NCBI GenBank assembly: GCA_018399075.1 | Contig: CP073763.1 | Location: 62,001-126,000, forward strand | Source: Simkaniaceae bacterium | GTDB taxonomy: Bacteria > Chlamydiota > Chlamydiia > Chlamydiales > Simkaniaceae | Direction of reading: 5' to 3' | Length of the DNA stretch: 64,000 bases | Notes under the pieces: model-generated | What the model saw: the letters and a program-made list of their open reading frames with translations, nothing else | The model's database searches: none | What the model was told of the DNA's origin: nothing | Translations under genes and position numbers: made by a program | Shown here: piece by piece, positions 1-8,921 of the stretch | Layout of the letters: each line of letters opens with the position of its first letter | Position numbering within the stretch: the first letter of the stretch is position 1

Positions 1-145
1 ACACAGTATCGTCCTCGTTCGAGGAGGAAGGGTAAAAGACCTTCCTGGTGTTCGTTACCATATCGTCCGAGGTTCCCTCGATTGCGCAGCTGTAAAAGAC
101 CGGAAACAAGCGCGTTCCAAGTATGGCGCGAAGAAACCTAAGTAA
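1..145 (+). CDS. rpsL: 30S ribosomal protein S12, C-terminal part
   Basis: The gene enters from the left edge, with the first whole codon at position 2, and ends with TAA at 143-145. The visible 47 residues match the conserved S12 C-terminus: the [15 protein letters not shown] block, followed by a basic tail ending GAKKPK. S12 sits at the decoding centre of the small subunit and takes part in tRNA selection. It is the first gene of a rpsL-rpsG-fusA-rpsJ string, the order known in Chlamydia, and S7 follows after 14 bases. The N-terminal two thirds lie outside the window, so nothing can be said about its promoter. Confidence 0.95.
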   Translation, partial: HSIVLVRGGRVKDLPGVRYHIVRGSLDCAAVKDRKQARSKYGAKKPK

Positions 146-159
146 AGGATAAATAAGTT

Positions 160-633
160 ATGTCAAGAAGACGTCGAGCTACCAAGCGAAAACCCATCCC
201 CGACCAGAAGTATAATAACATTGTTCTTTCAAAATTCATTAACCGTGTCATGATGCACGGGAAAAAATCGTTAGCAACCCGTATTGTTTACGGCGCTCTT
301 GACGAGTTTTCCAAAAAAGTGAATGCCGAAGACCCCATTATGGCTTTTGATCAAGCAATGGAAAATGCCATGCCAACACTTGAGGTGAAATCTCGAAGAA
401 TTGGTGGCGCAACTTACCAAGTGCCGATTGAAATCCCCCCTGAAAGACGAGCATCAATGGCTATGAAGTGGATCATTATGAACGCACGTCAAAAACCAGG
501 CCGCAGCATGGCTGATGGACTAGCTATGGAACTCGCAGATTGCTTCAACAACCAAGGTTCCACAATCAAAAAGAAAGACGACACACACCGAATGGCAGAA
601 GCAAACAAAGCATTTGCCCATTATAAATGGTAA
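160..633 (+). CDS. rpsG: 30S ribosomal protein S7
   Basis: Primary 16S rRNA-binding protein that nucleates assembly of the 30S head and lines the E-site and mRNA exit. The 157-residue product has the usual S7 length. It begins with the typical basic stretch ([12 protein letters not shown]) and contains the conserved [12 protein letters not shown] and [14 protein letters not shown] segments. AAGGAT lies 10 bases before the ATG. It is the second gene of the translation operon, 14 bases after rpsL and closely followed by fusA. No anomaly is visible. Confidence 0.97.
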   Translation: MSRRRRATKRKPIPDQKYNNIVLSKFINRVMMHGKKSLATRIVYGALDEFSKKVNAEDPIMAFDQAMENAMPTLEVKSRRIGGATYQVPIEIPPERRASMAMKWIIMNARQKPGRSMADGLAMELADCFNNQGSTIKKKDDTHRMAEANKAFAHYKW

Positions 634-650
634 AGGAGCAAACTCAAGAG

Positions 651-2744
651 ATGGCAAACAAACGCCCCCCACAAGATAAACTCGAGAATGTCAGAAATAT
701 TGGCATCATGGCTCACATCGATGCCGGAAAAACGACCTGTACAGAACGGATCCTCTATTATTCGGGACGTGTTCACCGAATTGGTGAAGTGCATGAAGGG
801 GCTGCCACAATGGACTGGATGGAACAAGAGCAAGAGCGTGGGATCACCATTACTTCTGCCGCAACCACTGTTTATTGGGGCGATTGCAAAATTAACATCA
901 TTGATACTCCTGGGCACGTTGACTTTACAGTAGAAGTTGAGCGTTCTCTTCGGGTTCTTGATGGAGCTGTTGCTGTCTTTAGCGCCGTTGATGGCGTTCA
1001 ACCTCAATCAGAAACTGTGTGGCGTCAAGCTGTTCGTTATAACGTTCCAAGAATTGCCTTTATCAACAAAATGGACCGAGTTGGTGCCGACTACTTCTAC
1101 TGCATTAAGAGCATGAAAGAAAAGCTTGGCGCGAATGCGATTGCTGTTCAGTGTCCTATTGGCTCTGAAAATGACTTCCTCGGAATGGTTGATCTTGTCT
1201 CAATGAAAGCCTACATCTTTAAAGATGAAACACTCGGTGCAGAATACGAAACCACTGACATTCCTACCGCCCTTAAAGATCAATGCGAAGAAATGCGCAG
1301 TAAGATGCTTGAAGAACTTGCAACTGTTGATGAGTCAAACGAAGATTTCATGATGAAAGTCTTGGAAGCTCCTGAGACACTCACTGAAGATGAAATTCAC
1401 GCTGTGATCCGTCAAGGTGTTTGTTCAAATATCATTAATCCTGTTCTTTGCGGCACCGCCTTCAAAAACAAAGGGGTTCAACCTCTTCTTGATGCAATCA
1501 CAAAGTGGATGCCTTCTCCTCTAGACAGAGGAACGATTAAAGGCCATGATGTCGATACAGATGAAGAGCTTACCCTAGAGCCTTCAGATGATAGCCCTCT
1601 CGCTGCCTTAGCGTTTAAAGTCGTTACTGACCCTTATGTTGGAAGACTAACATTTATTCGTGTCTACTCAGGAACCCTTGAAAAAGGGATGAACCTCATC
1701 AATACTACAAAAGGTAAGAAGGAGAGAGTCTCTAGACTTCTAGAGATGCACTCGAACCAACGAAAAGACCGTGATGAGTTTTTTACAGGGGATATCGCAG
1801 CTGTGATTGGCCTTAAAAACTCAACAACAGGGGACACTCTTTGTGCTGAAAACAACCCCCTTCTTTTAGAAAAGATGGAATTCCCAGAGCCTGTCATTTC
1901 AATGGCAATTGAGCCAAAATCTAAAGGTGATCGGGAAAAACTTTCACAAGCCCTTAGCTCTCTTTCTGAAGAAGACCCAACCTTCCGCGTTAGCACAAAC
2001 GAAGAGACTGGACAAACAATTATTGCGGGTATGGGTGAACTTCACCTGGATATCTTAAAAGATCGGATGTTCCGCGAATTTAAGGTAGAAGCCAACGTTG
2101 GTAAACCACAAGTATCTTACAAAGAAACCATTACTACTCCTTCAAAAACAGACACCAAGTTTGTTAAGCAGTCTGGTGGTCGCGGTCAATATGCTCATGT
2201 TTGCCTTGAGATCGAGCCAAATGAAGCCGGCAAAGGGAACGAAGTTATCAGTAAGATTGTGGGTGGTGTGATTCCAAAAGAATACATTCCTGCTTGTATC
2301 AAGGGGGTCGAAGAAGGTCTTAATAATGGTATCCTAGCTGGCTATAATCTAGTCGACGTTAAAGTTTCCATTGTCTTCGGATCATTCCATGAAGTTGACT
2401 CGAATGAGATGGCCTTTAAAATTTGTGCTTCGATGGCGATTAAAGATGCAGCGAAGAAAGCTTCTCCGATTATCCTTGAACCGATTATGAAAGTCGTTGT
2501 AAGCACTCCTGAGGATTTCCTTGGAGATATTATTGGTGACATCAACCGTCGTCGTGGAAAAATTATGAACCAAGGAAATGAAAGAGGGGTTGCGATCTTC
2601 GAATGTGAAGTTCCCCTTAGCGAAATGTTTGGTTACTCGACAACACTCCGCTCTTTGAGTTCAGGGCGAGCAACGTATACCATGGAGCCAGGACACTTCG
2701 AAAGAGTTCCTGCAAAAATTCAAGAAGAAATTGTTAAGAAATAA
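651..2744 (+). CDS. fusA: Elongation factor G
   Basis: Translational GTPase that moves tRNAs and mRNA after peptide transfer and helps recycle ribosomes. The G-domain motifs are clear: AHIDAGKTT (P-loop), [10 protein letters not shown] (switch I), DTPGHVDF and NKMD. They are followed by the domain II to V blocks, including GMGELHLDI and the domain IV segment GGRGQYAHV. The reading frame is open from 627, but that start would overlap rpsG. ATG 651 gives a 697-residue protein beginning MANKRPP and is preferred. The AGGAG at about 633-637 is rather far from it, so the exact start is slightly uncertain. Operon position between rpsG and rpsJ is as in Chlamydia; no tuf gene follows. Confidence 0.96.
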   Translation: MANKRPPQDKLENVRNIGIMAHIDAGKTTCTERILYYSGRVHRIGEVHEGAATMDWMEQEQERGITITSAATTVYWGDCKINIIDTPGHVDFTVEVERSLRVLDGAVAVFSAVDGVQPQSETVWRQAVRYNVPRIAFINKMDRVGADYFYCIKSMKEKLGANAIAVQCPIGSENDFLGMVDLVSMKAYIFKDETLGAEYETTDIPTALKDQCEEMRSKMLEELATVDESNEDFMMKVLEAPETLTEDEIHAVIRQGVCSNIINPVLCGTAFKNKGVQPLLDAITKWMPSPLDRGTIKGHDVDTDEELTLEPSDDSPLAALAFKVVTDPYVGRLTFIRVYSGTLEKGMNLINTTKGKKERVSRLLEMHSNQRKDRDEFFTGDIAAVIGLKNSTTGDTLCAENNPLLLEKMEFPEPVISMAIEPKSKGDREKLSQALSSLSEEDPTFRVSTNEETGQTIIAGMGELHLDILKDRMFREFKVEANVGKPQVSYKETITTPSKTDTKFVKQSGGRGQYAHVCLEIEPNEAGKGNEVISKIVGGVIPKEYIPACIKGVEEGLNNGILAGYNLVDVKVSIVFGSFHEVDSNEMAFKICASMAIKDAAKKASPIILEPIMKVVVSTPEDFLGDIIGDINRRRGKIMNQGNERGVAIFECEVPLSEMFGYSTTLRSLSSGRATYTMEPGHFERVPAKIQEEIVKK

Positions 2745-2754
2745 AGAGAAATCA

Positions 2755-3078
2755 ATGGCAAAAGAATCATCTAACAGAAAAAAGATACGGATCCGCCTTA
2801 AAGGGTATGACCAACGGATCCTTGATCGCTCAACTGCTGATATCGTTGAAACTGCAAAGCGAACTGGCGCCCGCATCGTTGGCCCGATCCCGCTTCCTAC
2901 AAAGCGAGAGATCTACACTGTCCTTCGCTCGCCACACGTTGATAAAAAATCACGTGAGCAGTTTGAGATTCGGACTCACATCCGTCTCCTCGATATCCTC
3001 AACCCAACGCTCGACACCATCGACAAGCTTAAAGTTCTTCCTGTAGCTGCCGGTGTTGATATCAAGATCAAAGCCTAG
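2755..3078 (+). CDS. rpsJ: 30S ribosomal protein S10
   Basis: Small-subunit head protein, also the NusE transcription elongation factor. The 107-residue product has the S10 hallmarks [22 protein letters not shown] and the [17 protein letters not shown] block. The frame is open from 2731, inside fusA, but ATG 2755 (MAKESS) fits the family length and has AAAGAGA just upstream. The gene lies 10 bases after the fusA stop and is the last of the operon; a strong terminator hairpin begins 7 bases after its stop codon. The fusA-rpsJ linkage is a chlamydial arrangement. Confidence 0.96.
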   Translation: MAKESSNRKKIRIRLKGYDQRILDRSTADIVETAKRTGARIVGPIPLPTKREIYTVLRSPHVDKKSREQFEIRTHIRLLDILNPTLDTIDKLKVLPVAAGVDIKIKA

Positions 3079-3084
3079 CTTTTA

Positions 3085-3133
3085 ATCCCCCATTTGACTA
3101 AAAACTTAAGTTTTTACTCAAATGGGGGATTTA
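3085..3133 (+). terminator. Rho-independent terminator after rpsJ
   Basis: A 13-base arm (ATCCCCCATTTGA, 3085-3097) pairs perfectly with 3118-3130. Inside it a second palindrome (3099-3116) extends the hairpin after one mismatch, and a short T run follows. It closes the rpsL-rpsG-fusA-rpsJ operon and stands between it and the oppositely oriented lipoprotein gene, so it may serve both directions. Confidence 0.85.
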
Positions 3134-3185
3134 TGTTTAATACAACTTATAATTTATTTCGATACAGTATTAAAAGAAGCTCTTG

Positions 3186-3521
3186 CTAGTAGTTAGGATA
3201 GGGATCGTCTGAGTAGATCGCCTGAAACGGTGGTGGATTGGAAAGCTTCATGTACTTACCAACAACTTTTCCGTCTTGAATGACGATATAATACCGCCGT
3301 TGCTCGATTACCTGCGTTCCCATTGTGATTTTTTCGATATATTCGTAGGTTTCTTTTCCCTCTTCGCGGGAAACAATTTGATATGGTTTCCCAAAACGAT
3401 GTTCGATGTCAGAGGCTTTCATACCGACTTCCACCTCGGCATACTTATCCCGGGTCATGATTTCGGAATTTGTTGCGCATCCAAACAAAAATAAAAGACC
3501 TAAACAGAATAAATATCTCAT
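3186..3521 (-). CDS. Small lipoprotein, BamE/SmpA-like
   Basis: The 111-residue product starts with a lipoprotein signal (MRYLFCLGLLFLFGC; lipobox Leu-Phe-Gly-Cys, acylated Cys at residue 15). Then comes a short domain with the pattern VEVGMKASDIEHRFGKPY, as in the SmpA/OmlA (BamE) fold, where a G-x-T/K helix precedes a GxP turn. A TAGGTAGG Shine-Dalgarno lies before the ATG. The family is usually a small outer-membrane lipoprotein, BamE being part of the barrel-assembly complex. Here only the fold is supported; assignment to BamE itself is inference. The Pro/Tyr-rich tail is not recognised. Confidence 0.7.
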   Translation of the reverse strand: MRYLFCLGLLFLFGCATNSEIMTRDKYAEVEVGMKASDIEHRFGKPYQIVSREEGKETYEYIEKITMGTQVIEQRRYYIVIQDGKVVGKYMKLSNPPPFQAIYSDDPYPNY

Positions 3522-3576
3522 AATAAACCTACCTACTTGTTTTATTAATGGATTATTCTATTTGTCGCAAATGAAA

Positions 3577-4041
3577 TTATTTTTTTGTTTCTCTTTCTTC
3601 TTCATAAGGACGCCAAATTTTGCCGTGAATAACTGTGCGAAAGTCATCGTTTGTAGCATACTCGGCATGCATAAGATAAGTATCGGGAGCTTCACCCTTT
3701 TCATAGAATTCGAATCCTTCAAAACCAAGGTGCTCTAGGCGAAATTCCCAGCCAATGAGTTTCTCATTAATCATCCCATTCCCCACAACTTTTCCGAGGG
3801 ATTGGTTTTCAAGTTCTATTGAGAAGTTTTTGCGCGTGATATCGTAGAAAGCAAATTGGTTTTGCATGACATCGGAAAGTCCTGAAATTTGAATTTCTTG
3901 AATGGACTCAATCCGCCCTTTCTCCCCTTCAGGAACTTTCCACCGGGTATAAAAGGGAAGCTCTTCATCCATCATTGAAAGTGTAATTTTTCCTTCGCCA
4001 AGCCAGGATCCGGGCTTTAAAATAAATGGGTGCTTCGTCAA
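3577..4041 (-). CDS. Conserved hypothetical protein coupled to rodA
   Basis: Not recognised. The frame is open up to 4164, but that would run through the rodA C-terminus. A TTG start at 4041 gives 154 residues (MTKHPFILKPGSW...), overlaps the rodA stop by four bases, and is preceded at suitable distance by AAGAAGG inside rodA. The protein has no signal peptide or membrane segment and alternates short strands with charged turns, so a soluble beta-rich fold is likely. Translational coupling to rodA suggests co-expression with cell-wall elongation. The TTG start is inferred from spacing and overlap. Confidence 0.6.
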   Translation of the reverse strand: MTKHPFILKPGSWLGEGKITLSMMDEELPFYTRWKVPEGEKGRIESIQEIQISGLSDVMQNQFAFYDITRKNFSIELENQSLGKVVGNGMINEKLIGWEFRLEHLGFEGFEFYEKGEAPDTYLMHAEYATNDDFRTVIHGKIWRPYEEERETKK

Positions 4042-5171
4042 AACATAAACCTTCTTGTATAGATGCTTTGTAATATACCTAGGGCGCTCATCGTCAGGGT
4101 GACTGAAGAACCACCATAGGTTACGAGAACCAGGGGCACTCCGGTAATGGGCAAAAAGCCGCACATCATTCCGATATTAATCACCACATGAATTGCCAAA
4201 TAAACCGCTATACCCGCGGACAAAACCCGCCCAAAATGGTCTCTGGCAACAGCTGTAACTTGAAAACTACAATAAATGAGTCCGAAAAACAAGAGTAACA
4301 TGAAAATGGCCCCAAAAATTCCAAATTCTTCGGCAAAAGCTGGGAAAACGGAGTCGGTATGAGCTGCAGGTAAAAACTGTCGGCCTGTAAATATACTTTT
4401 TTTAAACCCACTACCGGTATATTTCCCTAGTGCAATAGCGGTTTTAGCTGCTTGGTGATGATAGGTATCAGGATCAAAACGCTCGTATTGGTACTCTTTA
4501 AGAACTTTTGTTGCTACCGGTCTGAGCTCTTCATGGTTTAGAATGCCTGTAAATATTAGGGAAATTAAAATAAGGGCCGCCACCCCAAGCGCAGACATCA
4601 TCTTAATCACCCCTTTTCTAATCCCTCCAAAATAAAACATTCCGAGTGTCATAGGAAATAAAACCATGGCAGATCCTAGATCAGGCTGCTTTAAAATCAA
4701 GACAAAGGGGATCAATACGATCACTCCTGCTTGAAAAACTGTGCGCCATTCTCCAACGCCTCTCCCCTTTTTTTCAAGAAACCAACTCAGGGTAAAAACA
4801 AGGGTGAGCTTTGCATATTCCGAGGGCTGAAGAGTCCCACCAATAAAAGGAATGCGATACCAACGATGGACATGTTGAATCGGTTCTGTAAAAAAAAGAC
4901 CAAGTAGGAGTAAGATGGTACCAACGTAAAGAACCCAGGCCCACTCTCTGAGTTTGTGATAGTCGAGGCCTGCAAAGAACAGATAGCAGATGATCCCAAC
5001 GCCAAAACGTTGGATCTGGTTCTTAACATTCGGGGTAAAAAAAACATCTTCCCCCGTAAGTTGAACCTCTGAGGTTGTCGACGCGATGATAAGAATGCTA
5101 ATCACCATGAGACTCATGATGAGCGGAAGTGTTCTAAAATCGATGCGTCTTAAGACTTGGTGGTTCCACAT
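4038..5171 (-). CDS. rodA: SEDS-family peptidoglycan polymerase RodA
   Basis: Integral membrane glycosyltransferase of the FtsW/RodA/SpoVE (SEDS) family, which polymerises lipid II and works with a class B PBP. The 377 residues form about ten hydrophobic helices. Family signatures include IQPSEYAKL-type TLQPSEYAKLTLVF, the KQPDLGSAMV block, the loop with HTDSVFPAFAEEFG, and the C-terminal TGVPLVLVTYGGSS motif. In Chlamydia rodA (mrdB) neighbours birA, as here, where the two genes diverge with 31 bases between them. Its stop overlaps the next gene (TTG start). Chlamydiae use SEDS proteins for limited, division-linked peptidoglycan. Confidence 0.93.
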   Translation of the reverse strand: MWNHQVLRRIDFRTLPLIMSLMVISILIIASTTSEVQLTGEDVFFTPNVKNQIQRFGVGIICYLFFAGLDYHKLREWAWVLYVGTILLLLGLFFTEPIQHVHRWYRIPFIGGTLQPSEYAKLTLVFTLSWFLEKKGRGVGEWRTVFQAGVIVLIPFVLILKQPDLGSAMVLFPMTLGMFYFGGIRKGVIKMMSALGVAALILISLIFTGILNHEELRPVATKVLKEYQYERFDPDTYHHQAAKTAIALGKYTGSGFKKSIFTGRQFLPAAHTDSVFPAFAEEFGIFGAIFMLLLFFGLIYCSFQVTAVARDHFGRVLSAGIAVYLAIHVVINIGMMCGFLPITGVPLVLVTYGGSSVTLTMSALGILQSIYTRRFMF

Positions 5172-5202
5172 AACACTTTATTGTCCATAATTTGGAGTTA
5201 TT

Positions 5203-5937
5203 ATGGTAGAAAAAGTCATACAAGTTCACCTAGAAAAAGTTAATTCTACCAACACTTATGCCAAGGAAAATTATTCCCATTTTGACTTGAGCGAAATGAC
5301 TCGAATTACTGCAGATGAACAAACAGCAGGACGTGGCCGTTTTAATCGCTCCTGGGTTTCTCCTAAAGGGGAAAACATTTATATGACCTACTTTTTCACA
5401 TCCGATAAGAATGTGATGGACTTAAATAATCTCGCTCAAATCCTTTCCCTTAGCATTACAAAACTTCTCAATAAAATTGGTCTTTCTCCTCATATCAAGT
5501 GGCCTAATGATGTTCTAGTGAATGGGAAAAAAATTGCGGGTATCCTCTGCGAAACGATTGATCTTCATGAAAAGTTTGGAGTTGTCCTAGGGACAGGGAT
5601 CAATGTTAATATGCCTAAAGATGCTCTTGATCAAATTGATCAACCTGCGACATCTCTTTTTGTTGAACTTGGAGAAAAGCAGGAACTTGACTCTTTGATT
5701 AAAAGGCTAGAAGGATACTTCCTAGAAGATTATCACCTCTATAAAAGAGATGGATTTAAACCTTTTTATATGAGTTATGATGCCCTTCTTACTCACAAAG
5801 GAAAGCCGATTTCTCTTAAACAAAATGAGCATGTGATTTCTGGGGTCCTCCATTCTCTTAACCCCGATGGCCGCCTCAATATTCTCCTTGATAATGGAGA
5901 AATCCAAACTCTTTCCTCTGGTGAAATCAAAAAATAA
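5203..5937 (+). CDS. birA: Biotin--[acetyl-CoA carboxylase] ligase, class I
   Basis: Attaches biotin through biotinyl-5'-AMP to the carboxyl carrier protein of acetyl-CoA carboxylase. The 244-residue product has the biotin/ATP-binding signature GRGRFNRSWVSPKG with the ENIYMT continuation, the KWPNDVLVNGKKIAGIL block, and GTGINVNM. There is no N-terminal helix-turn-helix, so it is a class I enzyme without repressor function. TTGGAG lies just before the ATG. It diverges from rodA, matching the Chlamydia order (birA next to mrdB). Confidence 0.92.
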   Translation: MVEKVIQVHLEKVNSTNTYAKENYSHFDLSEMTRITADEQTAGRGRFNRSWVSPKGENIYMTYFFTSDKNVMDLNNLAQILSLSITKLLNKIGLSPHIKWPNDVLVNGKKIAGILCETIDLHEKFGVVLGTGINVNMPKDALDQIDQPATSLFVELGEKQELDSLIKRLEGYFLEDYHLYKRDGFKPFYMSYDALLTHKGKPISLKQNEHVISGVLHSLNPDGRLNILLDNGEIQTLSSGEIKK

Positions 5938-6009
5938 AATAAGTTTTATTATTTTAATTAATTAAAAATAACTTATAATTATTAATAAACACCTACAAGG
6001 AGGGTAATA

Positions 6010-6294
6010 ATGGAAATTAATCCTGTTGGATCATCAGAAGAACTATCTATAATTCAAGATTCTTCTACAGAGCTGGGCGGTATCTATGGGGAAAAAATTC
6101 AAGCTATCAGAGATAAAATCGATGCCGGAGATTTTTTAGGAGCAAAAGAGCAAATTCAAAAAGAATTTGATGAAATCAATGATAAATATAAAGGGTGTTA
6201 TCTCTTTTTAGAACTTGCTAAATTTAAAAATGAGCTTCATTCTCTACAAAAAGAACTCGCTGAAATCGCTTTATCTCTAGTATTGCAAAAGTGA
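6010..6294 (+). CDS. Small hypothetical protein
   Basis: Not recognised. The 94 residues are acidic and mostly helical, with heptad-like spacing from about residue 25 to 85 (IQAIRDKIDAGDFLG...), which suggests a helical hairpin or coiled coil; no signal peptide or membrane segment. The gene is real on signal grounds: a strong AAGGAGG lies before the ATG and an AT-rich leader with TATAAT at 5974-5979 precedes it, though no good -35 is seen. The last 18 bases overlap the convergent NifU-like gene. Confidence 0.7.
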   Translation: MEINPVGSSEELSIIQDSSTELGGIYGEKIQAIRDKIDAGDFLGAKEQIQKEFDEINDKYKGCYLFLELAKFKNELHSLQKELAEIALSLVLQK

Positions 6295-7035
6295 TAGGTC
6301 TGGCTTCACATCGAGAGAGGAAGAAAGGCGGGAACGAAGGATCTGTTGGATCGCATCAAGTGTTGCTCCGGTAGATGAAGGGCATGTGGTACAGGCTCCT
6401 TGATATGCAATGATGACTTCCCGCTCATCATTAAAAGCTGAGACTTCAATTCCCCCGGAATCGAGTTCGATATAGGGCTGAATCTCATCACGGATCACCT
6501 CTTTAATATGATCAAGTTTTTCATCAGGAGAAAAGAGATGCCAGTTAGGATGCCCGCCTTCGGATACATTATCCCCAGGCACTGGAGGGGTCACAGAAGG
6601 ATCTTTAAGGGGAATATCCATGCACTTTTCAGTCGCTTCTTCTATTGCTGATAAAACAAGATTAATATCTGCATCTGCTGTCTCTGGAAATGCAGGAATA
6701 TTGGTAAAATCGCGCAGTTTTCGATCGATCAAGTCAGCAGTAAGCCGACGGGCTTGATCATAATTTTTTCGGAGTAGTACTTCACAAGCAGCATCTGCTG
6801 CACCAATAACAGCTGTCTCACCAAAACAGGTAAATTTCGCATCGGCGATGATTCCATCGGTTTCATCAATAACAATTGAAAAGATCACACAGTTCCCCTC
6901 TCTATCTCCTTTTCCTGTTACGACACGCATTTCTTGAAGGGCCCCTGTATTTTCTTTAAAAGAACCAATATTGCGTGGGCTTAGAATTCTTTCCTTTAAA
7001 AGATTACTATATTCTGTCCATGGGTGGGGCTTCAT
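6277..7035 (-). CDS. NifU-like protein with degenerate scaffold domain
   Basis: Two domains. Residues 8-140 resemble the IscU/NifU scaffold (SPRNIGSF, then GIIADAKF). Residues 173-250 form an NFU domain with an intact Cys215-x2-Cys218 (GACTTCPSS), which in the family binds or hands over Fe-S clusters. By-eye alignment to E. coli IscU puts Glu46 at Cys37, Glu73 at Cys63, and no Cys near Cys106, so all three scaffold cysteines appear lost. It overlaps the NifS-like gene by ATGA, and gpmA lies upstream in the same way. The same gene order exists in Chlamydia (nifU, nifS-like, gpmA). A normal cluster-building role is doubtful; the NFU carrier function may remain. Confidence 0.85.
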   Translation of the reverse strand: MKPHPWTEYSNLLKERILSPRNIGSFKENTGALQEMRVVTGKGDREGNCVIFSIVIDETDGIIADAKFTCFGETAVIGAADAACEVLLRKNYDQARRLTADLIDRKLRDFTNIPAFPETADADINLVLSAIEEATEKCMDIPLKDPSVTPPVPGDNVSEGGHPNWHLFSPDEKLDHIKEVIRDEIQPYIELDSGGIEVSAFNDEREVIIAYQGACTTCPSSTGATLDAIQQILRSRLSSSLDVKPDLSLLQY

Positions 7036-8180
7036 AGAGTCATCCCCTTAGAAAAAGTGCGGCACTTTTGGGCACAATCCACAATGATTCCAATTGCCCG
7101 ATTTATCTCTTCTTCGGTTGTGGTATAGGATAGTGAAAAACTTATAGCGCATTTACTTTCTATAGGATCGACCCCTACTGCCGTTAAAAGATGATGAAAT
7201 TTTTGTTCTCTCCCCCCTCCAAATGAAGCAAAGACTTCTTGTTCTCGGAGGTGAAAGGAAAGAAGTTCTCCCATAACCCCAGGGAAAAGGATCGCAGTCG
7301 TATTGGGAAGTCGCTCGGCTTCCTTGAAAAGGACCTTTGCCTCAGGAATCGCAAGAAGAATCCCCGTCTCAAGTTTATCGCGAAGACGAACAGTCTCCAT
7401 ACAAAGATGGTCAAATGCTTGACTCAGCTCTTCTATGGCAACTCCAAGTCCAATAAAGGCTGGAAGATTGAGATCCGCGCCTTTCATCCCTTCTGGCGTC
7501 CGACTTTCAAAGTCAATCCCTCGACGGACAAAGAGTCCTCCGCTTCCTTTAGGACCATGGATAAGCGTTCCCTCAAAGGTAAGGTAATCAATGGGAAGTT
7601 CTTGAAACTTAAAGTAGAGTTTCCCTAAGACATTTGAAGCATCAACGTGAAAGAGAATCCCTTTTTCGCGACAAAGTTCCCCTAATTCCCAAATAGGGTG
7701 GACAACACCTGTTAAGCTATTTCCCCAAGAAAGAGAAACAAGTCCTGTTTTTGGGGTGATCGCCTTTTCTAAAGCTTCTCTTGTGACTTGCCCATTTTCA
7801 TTAAGGGGTATTGTTTTTTGATAAACCCCTAGTTTTTCAAAGCGCTGACCTAATAGATGAATAGAGGCTTCTTCGGTAGCGGTTGTTAGAATATGATTTT
7901 TCCCATTTTCTGCGATGTGGTCGATGTAAGCGCTATGATAAACTTCTGATATCGCGTGGGTACCACTGCAGCAAAATTGGAAGTGATCTTTGTCATGAGC
8001 TCCCACAAAAGCCCGAAGATCTCCCTCTCTCCTATTAATAGAGGTAAAAGGTTCTTTCCCTTGAACATAGGGGGCCGTAACCGATTGCCAGTGCCTTTTC
8101 ATGAAGGGCTGCATTTGAGATATCAGGTAGTCAGAAGGGCGGGCAAGAGTCCCATGATCAAGATAAATTGGTTCACTCAT
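7032..8180 (-). CDS. NifS/IscS-like aminotransferase-fold protein lacking catalytic residues
   Basis: The 382 residues follow the cysteine desulfurase fold throughout: YLDHGTLARP at the start, ILTTATEEAS, SLSWGNSLTGVV, the FHVDAS strand with Asp180, and IHGPKGSGGLFVRRG. However, the PLP-binding lysine of the S-x-H-K-x-x-G-P motif is replaced: residues 203-206 read Glu-Gly-Thr-Leu. The PLP-stacking His of the T-E-H motif is Glu104, and the mobile loop (317-329, FASFGGGREQK) has no cysteine. A standard desulfurase should therefore be inactive. It is joined by ATGA overlaps to gpmA upstream and the NifU-like gene downstream. It may be a structural partner, a lipid- or PLP-independent relic, or have a new activity. 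Confidence 0.88.
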   Translation of the reverse strand: MSEPIYLDHGTLARPSDYLISQMQPFMKRHWQSVTAPYVQGKEPFTSINRREGDLRAFVGAHDKDHFQFCCSGTHAISEVYHSAYIDHIAENGKNHILTTATEEASIHLLGQRFEKLGVYQKTIPLNENGQVTREALEKAITPKTGLVSLSWGNSLTGVVHPIWELGELCREKGILFHVDASNVLGKLYFKFQELPIDYLTFEGTLIHGPKGSGGLFVRRGIDFESRTPEGMKGADLNLPAFIGLGVAIEELSQAFDHLCMETVRLRDKLETGILLAIPEAKVLFKEAERLPNTTAILFPGVMGELLSFHLREQEVFASFGGGREQKFHHLLTAVGVDPIESKCAISFSLSYTTTEEEINRAIGIIVDCAQKCRTFSKGMTL

Positions 8181-8866
8181 AACGCTTCTTTTTTCCAGTT
8201 ATCCCCTTTAAAAGAATAACAAAGAGGAACCCCAGTTGGGATCTCAAGATCTAGCACTTCTTCTTTTGAAAGATTATCAAGATACATCACAATCGAGCGA
8301 AGAGAATTTCCATGAGCTGAAACTAGGATGTTTTTACCTTCTTTAAGAAAAGGAATAATTGTATTTTTAAAGTAAGGGATCGACCGTTTGGCAGTCATTT
8401 CTAAACTTTCACCGTTAGGAGGTGGAGTATCAAAACTCCTACGCCAAATTTTAACTTGATCAGCTCCAAATTTTTCCCGGGTTTCATCTTTATCAAGCCC
8501 TTGAAGCTCTCCATACATCCGCTCATTAATCTCCCATGCCTTATAAACAGGGATGCAATGCGTTTCAGCCTTAGGATCATAGATTTTTGCCCATTCTTCA
8601 AGTTTCCCTTCCCCTTTATGCAAAATAACAGGGGTTTTGTCACTTTCATGCTCTGTCATAGCGATCATCGCTGTCATCTCCGCTCGGACAAGTGAAGAAA
8701 TAAAAATCACATCAATCGGTATATGGCTGATAGCCTTTCCTGCTTTCTGCGCTTCTTCTATACCTAGCTTACTTAGAGGGACATCCACCCATCCTGTAAA
8801 GCGATTTTTTTGATTCCAATCCGATTTTCCATGGCGGAGTAAAATAAGTTTTGCACTCTTTTCCAT
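8177..8866 (-). CDS. gpmA: 2,3-bisphosphoglycerate-dependent phosphoglycerate mutase
   Basis: Interconverts 3- and 2-phosphoglycerate in glycolysis. The 229-residue protein has the phosphohistidine motif LLRHGKSDWN (the usual Glu of RHGES is Lys here), the RFTGWVDVPLS block, the INERMYGELQGLDK region carrying the acid/base Glu, and the second catalytic His in SAHGNSLR. Length and C-terminus fit the dPGM family. Its stop overlaps the NifS-like start (ATGA), so the three genes gpmA / NifS-like / NifU-like form one unit. It diverges from the pseudouridine synthase gene over 55 bases. Confidence 0.93.
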   Translation of the reverse strand: MEKSAKLILLRHGKSDWNQKNRFTGWVDVPLSKLGIEEAQKAGKAISHIPIDVIFISSLVRAEMTAMIAMTEHESDKTPVILHKGEGKLEEWAKIYDPKAETHCIPVYKAWEINERMYGELQGLDKDETREKFGADQVKIWRRSFDTPPPNGESLEMTAKRSIPYFKNTIIPFLKEGKNILVSAHGNSLRSIVMYLDNLSKEEVLDLEIPTGVPLCYSFKGDNWKKEAL

Positions 8867-8885
8867 ACTTCTATGATAGATGAGA

Positions 8886-8914
8886 TTGTATTATTCTGGC
8901 ATCTATTTTATAAT
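8886..8914 (+). promoter_or_regulatory. Sigma-70 type promoter, likely leaderless start
   Basis: TTGTAT (8886-8891) and a perfect TATAAT (8909-8914) are separated by 17 bases. Transcription would begin about 7 bases after the -10, i.e. on or one base before the ATG at 8922, leaving essentially no 5' leader. No Shine-Dalgarno sequence is present before that ATG, which agrees with a leaderless message. Confidence 0.6.
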
Positions 8915-8921
8915 ACTTTGC

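Noticed and set aside
627-650. Upstream start for EF-G inside rpsG
   Set aside because: The extra eight residues are not family-like and overlap the S7 end. ATG 651 gives the normal N-terminus.
3276-3738. Plus-strand frames opposite the lipoprotein gene
   Set aside because: They are antisense shadows with no Shine-Dalgarno or domain; the minus-strand lipoprotein has a signal sequence and lipobox.
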